DNA of 64,000 nucleotides, from assembly GCA_022764045.1 (NCBI GenBank), contig JALERU010000028.1, positions 1-64,000 of the forward strand. The letters run 5' to 3'. This DNA is from Clostridiales bacterium (lineage in GTDB: Bacteria; Bacillota; Clostridia; Oscillospirales; Oscillospiraceae). The position numbers were made by a program, and so were the translations under genes. Under the pieces are notes generated by a model. That model was not told where the DNA came from and did no database searches. It saw only the letters and a list, made by a program, of their open reading frames with translations. Below are positions 55,265 to 63,819 of the stretch, piece by piece (the first letter of the stretch is position 1; the number at the start of each line of letters is the position of its first letter).

Positions 55265-56431
55265 TTATTTCCCGGCCCCCTTGGAAAAGAGGGCCAGCAT
55301 CTCGTCAAATCCCGGTGGCTGGTCGGTTTGCAGCAGAGCCAGGGCCCCCTCCTCCAGCTTCTTTTTCACCACGTCCCGATTGGCACTGCCGGCCCAGACC
55401 AGATAGGTCTGGCCCACCTGCCGCTGGCCCACCCAGAAGGTCACCCGGCCGGCGATCTCTCCCTGGACCACTGGGGCCGGAACCTCTTGGGGCAGGTCGG
55501 TTTTCATGGTGACCTCCTCCCCCTCTCCCAGGGGATAGGCCACCGTCTCCCGGGCGGCCACCGGCAGGGCGTGGAGGAGGCTGTTCCCCACGGGCACCCG
55601 CCCCAGGATCTGTCCCTTTTCCGCCAGCACCTGCCGGGGGAAGGCCGAAAAGCCGTAGTCCAGCAGGGCCTTGTGGTCGGCCCAGTCGTCCCGGTCGTTG
55701 AGGGTGACGCAGATGAGCCTCTGCCCGTCCCGTTCCGCGCTGGACACTAAGGTGCGGCCGGCCTGGCGGATGTAGCCCGTCTTCATGCCGGTGCAGCCGT
55801 CGTACTGCCACAGCAGCTTATTGTGGTTGGTGAGCTGCCGCCCCTCCAGGGTGACGGTCCGGGTGGCCATGATCTCCGCCACCGTGGGGTTGTCCAGGCA
55901 GGCCGCCCCCAGCCTGGCCATGTCCAGGGCGGAGGCGTAGTGGTTCTCGTCTCCCAGGCCGTTGGGGTCGGAGAAGTGGGTGTGGGTCATCCCCAGGTCC
56001 TGGGCCCGCTGGTTCATCCAGTCCACAAAGGTCTCCACATTTCCCCCGCAGATGGCCGCCAGGGCCACCGCCGCGTCGTTGCCCGAGTGGAGGAGCAGGC
56101 CATAGAGGAGGGTTTTCAGGGAAAGCTCCTCCCCCGGCTTCAGGTAGAGGGAGGTTCCCTCAATCCCCGTCCATTCCCGCCGAATGGTGACCGAACGGGA
56201 TAGATCTCCCTCCAGATATTCCGCCGCCACCAGGGCGGTCATCAGCTTGGTGGTGCTGGCAATGGGCCGGGGGGTGGTTTCGTCCCGGGCGTAGAGCACC
56301 CGGCCGGTCTCTCCATCCATCAAAACAGCGGAGGCCGCGGAAACCGCCGGCGCCTCCGCCGCTTGGGTATGGATCACAAACCCCGGCAGCAAGGCGCAGA
56401 GCACCCCCAGGGCGGCAAGTTGTTTTCGCAC
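55265..56431 (-). CDS. D-alanyl-D-alanine carboxypeptidase (DacF-type penicillin-binding protein)
   Basis: 388 residues, S11 peptidase family. A signal peptide is followed by the SxxK motif in IASTTKLMTALVAAEYLEGD, SxN in LLHSGNDAAVALA, KTG in GMKTGYIRQAGRTLV and a C-terminal PBP5-C beta domain (about 285-375). It trims D-Ala from peptidoglycan stem peptides. I use GTG 56431 because GGAGGGAATCCT directly precedes it; the track start (TTG) would place the binding site inside the gene. Next to ytfJ, a sporulation role as DacF is plausible. Confidence 0.92.
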   Translation of the reverse strand: MRKQLAALGVLCALLPGFVIHTQAAEAPAVSAASAVLMDGETGRVLYARDETTPRPIASTTKLMTALVAAEYLEGDLSRSVTIRREWTGIEGTSLYLKPGEELSLKTLLYGLLLHSGNDAAVALAAICGGNVETFVDWMNQRAQDLGMTHTHFSDPNGLGDENHYASALDMARLGAACLDNPTVAEIMATRTVTLEGRQLTNHNKLLWQYDGCTGMKTGYIRQAGRTLVSSAERDGQRLICVTLNDRDDWADHKALLDYGFSAFPRQVLAEKGQILGRVPVGNSLLHALPVAARETVAYPLGEGEEVTMKTDLPQEVPAPVVQGEIAGRVTFWVGQRQVGQTYLVWAGSANRDVVKKKLEEGALALLQTDQPPGFDEMLALFSKGAGK

Positions 56432-56488
56432 AGGATTCCCTCCATCCAAACAGAGTTTCCCCCTTAGTATGGAGCGAACCGGAGGAAT

Positions 56489-56896
56489 TTATCCCTCCGC
56501 CTCCTGTTTTTTCGCTTTCTTTTCCTCCATGAGGCCGGTGATCTTATTGACCACATCGGGAATCATATCCACCACCCGGTCCAGGCTGGTCTCCGGGGCG
56601 GCGTCCACGGCCAGCACCTTCACGGAGGTGCCGTTCACCACCAGGAAGCACACGGGGGTCACCTTCACCCCGGCGCCGCCGCCGCCCCCAAAGGGGTTCT
56701 CCCCCAGGGGCTTGGGGGCCTTGCCGCCGAATTCCGAGCCGCCGGTGCCAAAGCCGAAGGAGATCTTCGACACGGGCACCAGGGTGATTTCTCCGGCCAC
56801 GATGGGCTCTCCCACCACCGTGTTGGCGTCCACCGCCTCCCGGATGCGCCGGATGGTTTCGGCCATGAGTTCATTCACAGGATGATTATTTTCCAT
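56489..56896 (-). CDS. ytfJ: YtfJ/GerW family sporulation protein
   Basis: 135 residues. VGEPIVAGEITLVPVSKISF and a glycine-rich loop (FGGGGGAGVKVTPVCFLVVN) are the family core; the charged tail EEKKAKKQEAEG ends it. GerW in Bacillus is needed for germination response of spores. The start overlaps the DUF2953 gene by 11 bp, the conserved ytfI-ytfJ arrangement. Confidence 0.93.
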   Translation of the reverse strand: MENNHPVNELMAETIRRIREAVDANTVVGEPIVAGEITLVPVSKISFGFGTGGSEFGGKAPKPLGENPFGGGGGAGVKVTPVCFLVVNGTSVKVLAVDAAPETSLDRVVDMIPDVVNKITGLMEEKKAKKQEAEG

Positions 56897-57569
56897 TGCT
56901 TGGCTCCCCTTTCTGTTGGGCGGCGGACGCGGCCGCCGCGGCTTTTGTTTCTTTTCGATGGTTCCACAGGGTCTTTAGGGCCGCCACCCCCAGGGGGAGG
57001 CCGATCCCCAGCAACTGGGCCACAGTCAGCGACAGGGCCGCCCGGACGTAGAGCCGGGGCTTTTCCAACTGGTAATCCAGATACAGGGCCACCTGGCGGT
57101 CCTTGAGGACAAAGTTTGCCTCCACAAAGGCCAGCAGGGCCTCGATCACCCCCCAGGCCCGGCCATAGTGGATGGCAGCGTCGGCGGGGTCGGGCTCACT
57201 CCAGGTGAGCTCCAGGGTCAAATGGTCGATTTGCAGGGCGCGGCGGAACTTCCCCGCCGCCGCCCGGACTGCCGGCAGCAGATCTAGGGCCAGGTCCAAG
57301 GCTCCGCCCAGGGTGGGCTTTGGTTTTTCCTTGGGGGGCTTGTCCCGGTTCTTTTGGGCCTTTTTCTCGGCCTTTCGCTGCTTCTTTTCCCGCTTTTGTG
57401 CTTCCTTATCCGGGTCCTTTTTCCGGGGGTATAGGGAGATCCACTTGGGTCCCAGCCGCAGCTTGACCCAGCCGCCAGACTGGTCATAGCCCGCCGCCAC
57501 CCCCAGCCGGAGGAACATCGCCAGCAGCACCAGGGCCGCCAAAACCGCCAGGAGAATCCATGGGATCAT
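56886..57569 (-). CDS. DUF2953 domain-containing membrane protein (YtfI-like)
   Basis: 227 residues. An N-terminal TM helix (WILLAVLAALVLLAMFLRLG) is followed by a highly charged Lys/Glu segment (about 50-85, DKEAQKREKKQRKAEKKAQK) and a C-terminal DUF2953 region (LTWSEPDPADAAIHYGRAWG). In Bacillus this partner of ytfJ is sporulation-linked. Its ATG overlaps the scpB stop as ATGA. Confidence 0.88.
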   Translation of the reverse strand: MIPWILLAVLAALVLLAMFLRLGVAAGYDQSGGWVKLRLGPKWISLYPRKKDPDKEAQKREKKQRKAEKKAQKNRDKPPKEKPKPTLGGALDLALDLLPAVRAAAGKFRRALQIDHLTLELTWSEPDPADAAIHYGRAWGVIEALLAFVEANFVLKDRQVALYLDYQLEKPRLYVRAALSLTVAQLLGIGLPLGVAALKTLWNHRKETKAAAAASAAQQKGEPSNGK

Positions 57570-58105
57570 AGGCCTTCCTCCTCTCCTTCCCCGCCGCCCT
57601 CGGGCAGCGGGGGCAATTCCTCCAGGCTGGCCAGCCCAAAGCTCCGCAGGAAGACGGAGGTGGTGCCATAGAGGATGGGCCGCCCGGGGGCGTCCAGGCT
57701 GCCCTGGGGGGCAATGAGCTCCCGATCCAGCAGCAGGGACAGGGAGTGAGAACTGTCCACCCCCCGGGCCTGGTCAATGTACACCCGGGTCACCGGCTGA
57801 AAATAGGCCACCAGGGCCAGGGTCTCCAAGGCCGCCGGAGAGAGCTTGTCCGGCTTCTTCCGGGCCAGCAGCCCCCGGATGACCTCCCCCCACTGGGGGG
57901 CAGACACCATCTGCCAGCTGTTTTCCAGCCGGGCCAGCCGCAGCCCCGCGCCCTGGGTCTCATAGTTTCGGGCCAGGGCCTGGCAGGCCTCTTCCACCTG
58001 GGGCAGGGGGCAACCCAGAGCCTGGGCCAGGCGTTCCCCCTCCACCGGCTCTCCCAAGGCAAAGAGGATGGCCTCCAGGGCGCTTTCCAGGTTGTTCCGC
58101 TCCAT
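57566..58105 (-). CDS. scpB: Segregation and condensation protein B
   Basis: 179 residues. Two winged-helix halves are visible: NNLESALEAILFALGEPVEG at the N-terminus and LSPAALETLALVAYFQPVTR with YGTTSVFLRSFGLASLEELP in the second half. ScpB dimerises and with ScpA and SMC forms the condensin that organises chromosomes. I use the second ATG (58105), six bases after AGGAGGGG. Follows scpA by 27 bp. Confidence 0.93.
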   Translation of the reverse strand: MERNNLESALEAILFALGEPVEGERLAQALGCPLPQVEEACQALARNYETQGAGLRLARLENSWQMVSAPQWGEVIRGLLARKKPDKLSPAALETLALVAYFQPVTRVYIDQARGVDSSHSLSLLLDRELIAPQGSLDAPGRPILYGTTSVFLRSFGLASLEELPPLPEGGGEGEEEGL

Positions 58106-58132
58106 TGCCATCCCCTCCTTTTCTCTTGGTTT

Positions 58133-58894
58133 TCATGTGGAGATCCGTGAGATCACCGGGTTTTCCATGTCCCCTTCCAGGTGAACTTTTCCCCCCCGGC
58201 AGAGTTCCAGCAGGGCCAAAAAGGTGGCCGTGGCCTCCGACCGGCTCCGGCTGGGCCGAAGGAGCTCTGCCAGTGAAAGGGGGCCCTCCCCTTCCAGCCG
58301 GGTCAGAACCTCCGCCGATTTGGCCTCCACCCGATAGGGCTCCGGCCGAACCACGCCCCGGAACTCCCCCAGGGCGGGGGGAATCTCCCGGCGCCGGCGG
58401 CGGTGCCAGCGTTCTATGGCCCGGGTCAGCTCCTCCTTGCTGTGTTCATAGCGGTACACCCGCTGGGCGAAAGCGGGCTCCGGCCCCTTGGAAAAGGCCG
58501 CCCGCCCCTGGCGGTAGGCTTCCTCCAGTTGGGGGAGCACCGTCAAGACCCGCCGGTAGCTCGCCTGGCGCTGGCGGGCCTCCAGGGAGGCGATGAGTTC
58601 TTCCATCTCCGCCTGGGCCTGGCGGTCCTCCTGGGCCAGGAGCATCTTGGTTTTCAGCAGCATCAACTGGGAGGCCATGGCGATGAATTCCCCCGCCACC
58701 TCCAGGTCCATGGCCCGGCGGGCTTCCATCCAGGCCAAAAACTGCTCCAAAATCTCCGCCAGGGGGACATCCCGGATGGCGAGCTTGTTCTTTTTCAAAA
58801 GATGCAGGATCAGGTCCAGGGGCCCTACGAAATCCTCGGCGGCCTGGGGCCCCTCCTTCCGCACACCCTTCAGATGATAGATCGGCCGTTCCAT
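58133..58894 (-). CDS. scpA: Segregation and condensation protein A
   Basis: 253 residues, the kleisin subunit. FVGPLDLILHLLKKNKLAIR, AGEFIAMASQLMLLKTKMLL are the N-terminal SMC-contact region, and RSRSEATATFLALLELCRGG the C-terminal winged helix. It bridges SMC heads with ScpB. The start follows GAGGTGACCGG, 4 bp after the M50 protease stop; M50-scpA-scpB is a conserved Firmicutes order. Confidence 0.95.
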   Translation of the reverse strand: MERPIYHLKGVRKEGPQAAEDFVGPLDLILHLLKKNKLAIRDVPLAEILEQFLAWMEARRAMDLEVAGEFIAMASQLMLLKTKMLLAQEDRQAQAEMEELIASLEARQRQASYRRVLTVLPQLEEAYRQGRAAFSKGPEPAFAQRVYRYEHSKEELTRAIERWHRRRRREIPPALGEFRGVVRPEPYRVEAKSAEVLTRLEGEGPLSLAELLRPSRSRSEATATFLALLELCRGGKVHLEGDMENPVISRIST

Positions 58895-58898
58895 CCGG

Positions 58899-59594
58899 TC
58901 ACCTCAGGGCAGCCAGGACCCCTTGGAACACGAAGTCCGACCCCCTTAGCATCCCGTCCACCACCCAGGCCCGGGCGGCCATCAGGAAGCCGTCCAGCAC
59001 CCCGAACCACAGCAGGGCCATGAGAACAATCATGCCATACCGCTCCAGGCGCATCCACTGCAGATACAGCCGGTCCGGCAAAAACATGGCCAGCACCTTG
59101 GAGCCGTCCAGAGGCGGGAAGGGGATCAGGTTGAAGATCCCCAGGCCGATGTTCAGCAAAATCAGCACCGAGAAAAACTCCAGGGCCAGAGCCAGCCCCG
59201 TGGTCTCCCCCTTCACCACCATCACCGCGTACAGGCCGCTGTAAACCAGGGCGGAGAGATAGGCCAGCACAAAGTTGGAGATGGGCCCGGCCAGGGCGGT
59301 GATGGCCATCCCCTGCTTGGGGTGCTTAAAATACCGAGGGTCCACCGGCACGGGCTTGGCCCAGCCGAAGCCCACCACCACCATCATCAAAAGGCCAAAG
59401 ACATCCAGGTGGTGGATGGGGTTGAGGGACAGTCGGTGGCTCCGCTTGGCCGTGGGGTCCCCCAGCCAGTAAGCCGCCAGCCCGTGGCAGACCTCGTGGA
59501 CCACCAGGCACAGCAGAACCGCCACAATCCGCAGCCCCATGGCCCCCATGCTGGTCCAGTCTACCCCTTGGGCCAGCTGAGAAAATACGCCCAT
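58899..59594 (-). CDS. M50 family site-2 metalloprotease-like protein
   Basis: 231 residues, about five TM helices. The zinc motif is VVHEVCHGLAAYWLGDPTAK (HExxH), with the third ligand region NLIPFPPLDGSKVLAMFLP. It would cleave within the membrane; the substrate is unknown. First gene of the scpA-scpB-DUF2953-ytfJ string under its own promoter. GGAAGGAGACGGGAT precedes the ATG. Confidence 0.92.
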   Translation of the reverse strand: MGVFSQLAQGVDWTSMGAMGLRIVAVLLCLVVHEVCHGLAAYWLGDPTAKRSHRLSLNPIHHLDVFGLLMMVVVGFGWAKPVPVDPRYFKHPKQGMAITALAGPISNFVLAYLSALVYSGLYAVMVVKGETTGLALALEFFSVLILLNIGLGIFNLIPFPPLDGSKVLAMFLPDRLYLQWMRLERYGMIVLMALLWFGVLDGFLMAARAWVVDGMLRGSDFVFQGVLAALR

Positions 59595-59686
59595 ATCCCG
59601 TCTCCTTCCACCAGTATGCCAAAAAATGGCCCGATTAACCCGGAAATTTCCTTCCAGGCAGAGGGTTGTTTGTCAGTTGATAGTAA

Positions 59687-59715
59687 ATTATATCAAAGAT
59701 TTCCCCATCTGGCAA
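59687..59715 (-). promoter_or_regulatory. Promoter of the M50-scpAB operon
   Basis: TTGCCA and TATAAT with a 17-bp spacer, about 90 bp before the M50 start. Confidence 0.8.
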
Positions 59716-59763
59716 GGCACACTTCGAGGGGCTGCGGGGGGATTCCACAAGGTCCCGCGCCCT

Positions 59764-59802
59764 TAGCTGTCACCGAAGAGGACTGATGAGGGGGCGATAT
59801 GG
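59764..59802. repeat. Dispersed hairpin repeat, copy C
   Basis: TTAGCTGTCACCGAAGAG followed by GACTGATGAGGGGGCGATAT, matching copy B at 8444 almost base for base over the second half. The remainder of the 411-bp gap 59595-60005 holds the M50 promoter on the left, a weak TATCAT box near 59967 on the right, and no gene I can support. Confidence 0.75.
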
Positions 59803-60005
59803 AAGAGCGGCGGGCAGAAGAATCCCGTTCTTCAAAAACCGCAGATGCGGAACGGTGCATAGACAACACCAACTTCGTGCCGATCCCCACCAATGCCGCC
59901 AATCGTTCGGAAAATGAGAATCGTGTGTCTGCTTTTCTGTGATGGACGCCGGAGGAGCTTCGATGGTATCATGAGGGCAATCAAACAGGAAAGGAACGTG
60001 CGATT

Positions 60006-61205
60006 ATGGAACAAGGGAAAGTATTGGAATGTAAGGCCTATTGGGATGAGGCGGGAAAGCTCTTTTCCAGTCTTCCCATTGGAACGCCCGAAATCCTGGA
60101 CAGCATGGAAAAAGTGCCCGCCGCCCTGAAGGAACAGAAGGTTTCCTCGGTGTGCGTTGTGACGGACAAGGGCATTCTCGCCGCCGGCCTGCTGGACGGC
60201 CTCCAGGCCGCCTTAACGGAGGCCGGCATCGCCACCGCAATCTACGACGGCGTAGTCCCCAACCCCACCGTTGCCAACGTGGAAGCGGCAAGGGAGGTCT
60301 ATCTCTCCCACCAGTGCAACGGCATCCTCGCCCTGGGCGGCGGTTCCGTGATGGACTGCGCCAAGGTCATGGCCACCAGAGTGGCCGCCCCGGATACCCC
60401 CGTGATGGACATGCTGGGCCTTTACGCGCCCCAGAGCCCTCTGCCCCCCTTTATCGCCATCCCCACCACCGCAGGCACCGGCAGTGAGACTACCATCGCC
60501 GCCATCATCACCACCGACGAGGACCACAGAAAGCTCATCGTCATGGCGGTGGAGTTCATCCCCGCCTACGCGGTCTTGGACCCCAAGCTGACCCTGGGCC
60601 TGCCAAAGGCCATCACCGCGGCCACCGGCATGGATGCCCTGGCCCACGCGGTGGAGTCCTACATCGGCACCTTCCGCACCGAGTATTCCGACGCTAAGGC
60701 CATTGAAGCTGTGCAGGGCGTCAAGGCCTATCTGAAGCGTGCCTATGACAACGGCGCAGATGAAGCGGCCAGGGAGGGGATGCTGCTGGCCTCCCACAAC
60801 GCAGGGATCTCCTTCACCCGGGGCTTTGTGGGCTACGTCCACAGCATCGCCCACACTCTGGGCAGCGTGTACAACATGCCTCACGGCCTGGCCATCGCCA
60901 TCACCATGCCCTATGTGCTGGAGGCCTGCGGCGAGAGCATCTATGAATCCCTGGGCGATCTGGCCATCCGCTGCGGCATCGCGCCGGCGGGGGCCCAGGA
61001 TAAAGAGGCCGCCCTGGCGTTCATCGATTGGGTCAAGGAACTGAATGCCTCCATGGGCATCCCCTCTGTGGCCGACTGCCTCAAGGAAGAAGACATCCCC
61101 GCCATGGCGGCCATGGCCGATGAGGAGGCCAACCCCACCTATCCCGTCCCCCTGCGCATGGACGCAGAGGAGCTGGCAGCCATCTACCGGAAGATGCTGC
61201 CCTGA
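60006..61205 (+). CDS. Iron-containing (group III) alcohol dehydrogenase
   Basis: 399 residues. LALGGGSVMDCAKVMATRVA is the NAD(P) loop; AIPTTAGTGSETTIAAIIT the phosphate-binding segment; ATGMDALAHAVESYIG and YVHSIAHTLGSVYNMPHGLA carry the metal ligands. It interconverts an alcohol and aldehyde; 1,3-propanediol, butanol and lactaldehyde dehydrogenases all look like this. A LysR regulator lies directly downstream. AGGAAAGGAAC precedes the ATG. Confidence 0.93.
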   Translation: MEQGKVLECKAYWDEAGKLFSSLPIGTPEILDSMEKVPAALKEQKVSSVCVVTDKGILAAGLLDGLQAALTEAGIATAIYDGVVPNPTVANVEAAREVYLSHQCNGILALGGGSVMDCAKVMATRVAAPDTPVMDMLGLYAPQSPLPPFIAIPTTAGTGSETTIAAIITTDEDHRKLIVMAVEFIPAYAVLDPKLTLGLPKAITAATGMDALAHAVESYIGTFRTEYSDAKAIEAVQGVKAYLKRAYDNGADEAAREGMLLASHNAGISFTRGFVGYVHSIAHTLGSVYNMPHGLAIAITMPYVLEACGESIYESLGDLAIRCGIAPAGAQDKEAALAFIDWVKELNASMGIPSVADCLKEEDIPAMAAMADEEANPTYPVPLRMDAEELAAIYRKMLP

Positions 61206-61370
61206 CGCAGAAGGACTTGCGAAAGGCACGGCTGACCGCCGTGTCTTTTGCGCCAACCCCCCATTGTTTCCCGGGCGAATTGATCCATGGCCCCCTGCGC
61301 CGCCATACAGGCCGGCAGACTGCCCAATGTCTCTAACCGCCGAAATGAATGGAACAAGGAGGAACCGTTT

Positions 61371-62267
61371 ATGAATTTACTCCACTTGGAATACTTCCGG
61401 GAAGTTGCCATCAGCGAGCACGTGCAGAAAACAGGCGAGAAACTTCACGTCAGCCCCTCGGCCATCAGCGCGGGGATTCGCAGCCTGGAGCAGGAGTTGG
61501 GGGGCAACCTCTTTGACCGGGTCGGCCGCAATATGCGTCTGAATGAATTCGGCAAACGCTTCCTTCCCTATGTGGAGGAGGCCTTCGACTGTCTGCAAAA
61601 CGGCGTGGACGCTGTGCACGCCGCCCAGGGCCGCCATCTGCGGCTGGTCAGCTTTTCTGTTCAGGACGGCGCCCTCTGGGACGAGCTCCTGCTTTCCTTC
61701 GGGGCGGAGCACCCGGATATCCACATCCGCCAGCTCAGCCAGGACCCCGACCGCCAGGGAAAGCTGCTGGAGCAGGCCAACCTGGACTTTATCCTCACCG
61801 ACCTGGACCTGAACAACAGTACCCTGGATCACTGCGATCTGTTCCGGGACAAGCTGGTCCTGGCCGTCTCCAAGGATCACCCCCTGGCCCCCTCCACCGA
61901 TACACCCCGGAGCATTTTTGACTTTCAAGACGATCTCTTCCTCTTTCGCCCCAAAGCAGATATCTTCCAGCAATATGTGGATCAGATTTTCACGGAGATC
62001 GGCTTCCGCCCCTCCAAAACCATGGCCATGGAATACATGCTGCGCTATCGCATGTTTGAAAAAGGGCCGGGCGTCATCATCACCACCCAGTGCGCCGCGC
62101 GCCAGGAAAAATCCCTTTCCGATTCCGCGGTCTGCCTGGAGATTAAGGAGTTTTCCGGCTTTTCCCTGGTGAAAAAGCTCTACTGGAAAAAAAGCGCCCC
62201 CCTCTCCCTCAGCGCCGCCATTTTCAAGGAATACCTTCAAAACTACCCCTATCTTCCCAAAGACTAA
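61371..62267 (+). CDS. LysR family transcriptional regulator
   Basis: 298 residues. The winged helix-turn-helix (about 1-60: MNLLHLEYFREVAISEHVQK, LHVSPSAISAGIRSLEQELG) is followed by the periplasmic-binding-like effector domain (about 88-290). Downstream of and co-oriented with the alcohol dehydrogenase (165-bp gap), rather than divergent, so the target genes are uncertain. GGAGGAACCGTTT precedes the ATG. The track start at 61287 is upstream of any binding site. Confidence 0.92.
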   Translation: MNLLHLEYFREVAISEHVQKTGEKLHVSPSAISAGIRSLEQELGGNLFDRVGRNMRLNEFGKRFLPYVEEAFDCLQNGVDAVHAAQGRHLRLVSFSVQDGALWDELLLSFGAEHPDIHIRQLSQDPDRQGKLLEQANLDFILTDLDLNNSTLDHCDLFRDKLVLAVSKDHPLAPSTDTPRSIFDFQDDLFLFRPKADIFQQYVDQIFTEIGFRPSKTMAMEYMLRYRMFEKGPGVIITTQCAARQEKSLSDSAVCLEIKEFSGFSLVKKLYWKKSAPLSLSAAIFKEYLQNYPYLPKD

Positions 62268-62468
62268 CCCCGCCCCGCAACCGTCTGGGGCATCGTTCTC
62301 TCTGTCCGTTCGTTTTTCTCCCAATCTACTCCAAAGAGCCTTTCCAGCGGGATCCTACTACCGCCGGAAGGGCTCTTTGGGGCGTTTTCCCCTCGGTTGC
62401 AAACGGTCCGGATCTGGTATACAATAAGGAATCCAGCCGCTACGCCGACACAGGAGAGGAGGAATCCC

Positions 62469-63155
62469 ATGGGCGAAAAAAAGACATTTTACACAGAGCT
62501 TGCCTATCTGCTGGGTCTTGTGCTGCTGGCCCTGGGAACCGCCCTGATGGAGAAGGCGGATTTCGGCTTGTCCATGGTGGTCGCCCCCGCCTATTTGGTG
62601 CACCTAAAGGTGTCCCAATCCCTGGAATGGTTTACCTTCGGCATGGCCGAGTACTGTTTGCAGGCTGCCCTGCTTCTGGCGATGTCCTTGGTGTTCCGGC
62701 GGTTCAAACCCATGTATCTCTTCTCCTTCTGCACCGCGCTGCTCTATGGGTTTATTTTGGATGTTTGGATTGGGCTTGTGGAGCATCTCCCCAACAACGG
62801 CCTGGCCGCCCAGTTCGTCTTTTACTTCATAGGGCTCTTTCTGTGCGCCGTCGGCGTTTCCCTGCTCTTCCACACTTATATCGCGCCGGAGGCCTATGAG
62901 CTGCTTGTCAAAGAGATCACCGCACAGCTTCACGGAAACATCGCCGTGATCAAAACAATCTATGACTGCTGTAGCTGCAGCGTTGCGGTGATTCTGTCCT
63001 TCGCCTTTTTTGGGCTCTGGCATTTGGAGGGAGTCAAAGCCGGCACCATCCTGTGCGCGCTGGTCAACGGCTGGCTCATCGGGAAATTCGGGGCCCGGTT
63101 TGAAAAGAACTTCCATTTCCGCGACGCCTTTCGTCTCCGGAAATTTTTCACTTGA
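62469..63155 (+). CDS. YczE/YitT-like (DUF6198) membrane protein
   Basis: 228 residues, five or six TM helices (LAYLLGLVLLALGTALMEKA, YLFSFCTALLYGFILDVWIG, FVFYFIGLFLCAVGVSLLFH, CSVAVILSFAFFGLWHLEGV). The KADFGLSM and KTIYDCCSC stretches and the GKFGARFE end recall the YczE/DUF6198 family, whose function is unclear (YczE affects peptide synthesis in Bacillus). A hairpin lies between this gene and the LysR gene (near 62331-62382, AAAGAGCC and GGCTCTTT arms). GAGAGGAGGAATCCC precedes the ATG. Confidence 0.8.
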   Translation: MGEKKTFYTELAYLLGLVLLALGTALMEKADFGLSMVVAPAYLVHLKVSQSLEWFTFGMAEYCLQAALLLAMSLVFRRFKPMYLFSFCTALLYGFILDVWIGLVEHLPNNGLAAQFVFYFIGLFLCAVGVSLLFHTYIAPEAYELLVKEITAQLHGNIAVIKTIYDCCSCSVAVILSFAFFGLWHLEGVKAGTILCALVNGWLIGKFGARFEKNFHFRDAFRLRKFFT

Positions 63156-63234
63156 CAGAGGCGCTGTTCCATTTGATCCAGACCCGCGTTCTCCCGCGAT
63201 TCCACGCCAAATACCCGACGGCGACCGGCCCCGC

Positions 63235-63819
63235 CTAACCCGCCCCCTCCTTCCGGCACAGCAGCCAGCCGGCGCAGAGCAGCAGCATAAAGTTCCCGCT
63301 CTTCCCCAGCACCCAGATTCCCAGGGCGGCCAGCCCCAGGGCCAGCCCTCTGGTCAGAAAGCCGCACACTCCTTCCCCCGCGCTTGGACCTGCCAGCCAA
63401 GTTACCACTGCCCGGAGGACCCGCCCCCCGTCCAGGGGACCTGCGGGCAGCAGGTTGAACACCCCCAGGGCCAGGCTCACCCCCGTGAGCAGGTAGGCGT
63501 CCACGCCGCCGAACCGACGGCCCCATGCCGCCGCAACCCAGGCCAGGATCAAGCTGGCGGCAGGCCCCGCCAGGGCCACCACGCACTCCTCCCCATAGGT
63601 AAAGACCCGCTCCCGCCGGGGACGGATCACCGCCCCCACGCCGGTGAGGGAAAAACGGTCAACCCGTCCCCCCAGGGCCCGGATGGCCGCCAGATGGCCC
63701 AGCTCATGAACCGCCGCCGCCACCGCCACCCACACCAGCAGCCGAAGGGACGCCGCCAGCAGCAGCGCCCCTAAAATCAGCCAAAAGCCTCCGGTGCTAT
63801 GGATCTTATTGCCCGCCAT
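63235..63819 (-). CDS. M50 family peptidase, SpoIVFB-like
   Basis: 194 residues, about four to six TM helices. VHELGHLAAIRALGGRVDRF is the zinc-binding HExxH, and GVFNLLPAGPLDGGRVLRAV supplies the third ligand. Members include SpoIVFB, which processes pro-sigma-K in the mother cell. It lacks the C-terminal CBS domain of some relatives. Its ATG lies 14 bp inside the end of the preceding gene, so the two are coupled. GGAGGGGAGA precedes the ATG. Confidence 0.88.
   Translation of the reverse strand: MAGNKIHSTGGFWLILGALLLAASLRLLVWVAVAAAVHELGHLAAIRALGGRVDRFSLTGVGAVIRPRRERVFTYGEECVVALAGPAASLILAWVAAAWGRRFGGVDAYLLTGVSLALGVFNLLPAGPLDGGRVLRAVVTWLAGPSAGEGVCGFLTRGLALGLAALGIWVLGKSGNFMLLLCAGWLLCRKEGAG

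Noticed and set aside
59693-59902. 69-codon minus-strand ORF sharing the ISPPHQS motif
   Set aside because: Same repeat-derived artefact; not a protein family.
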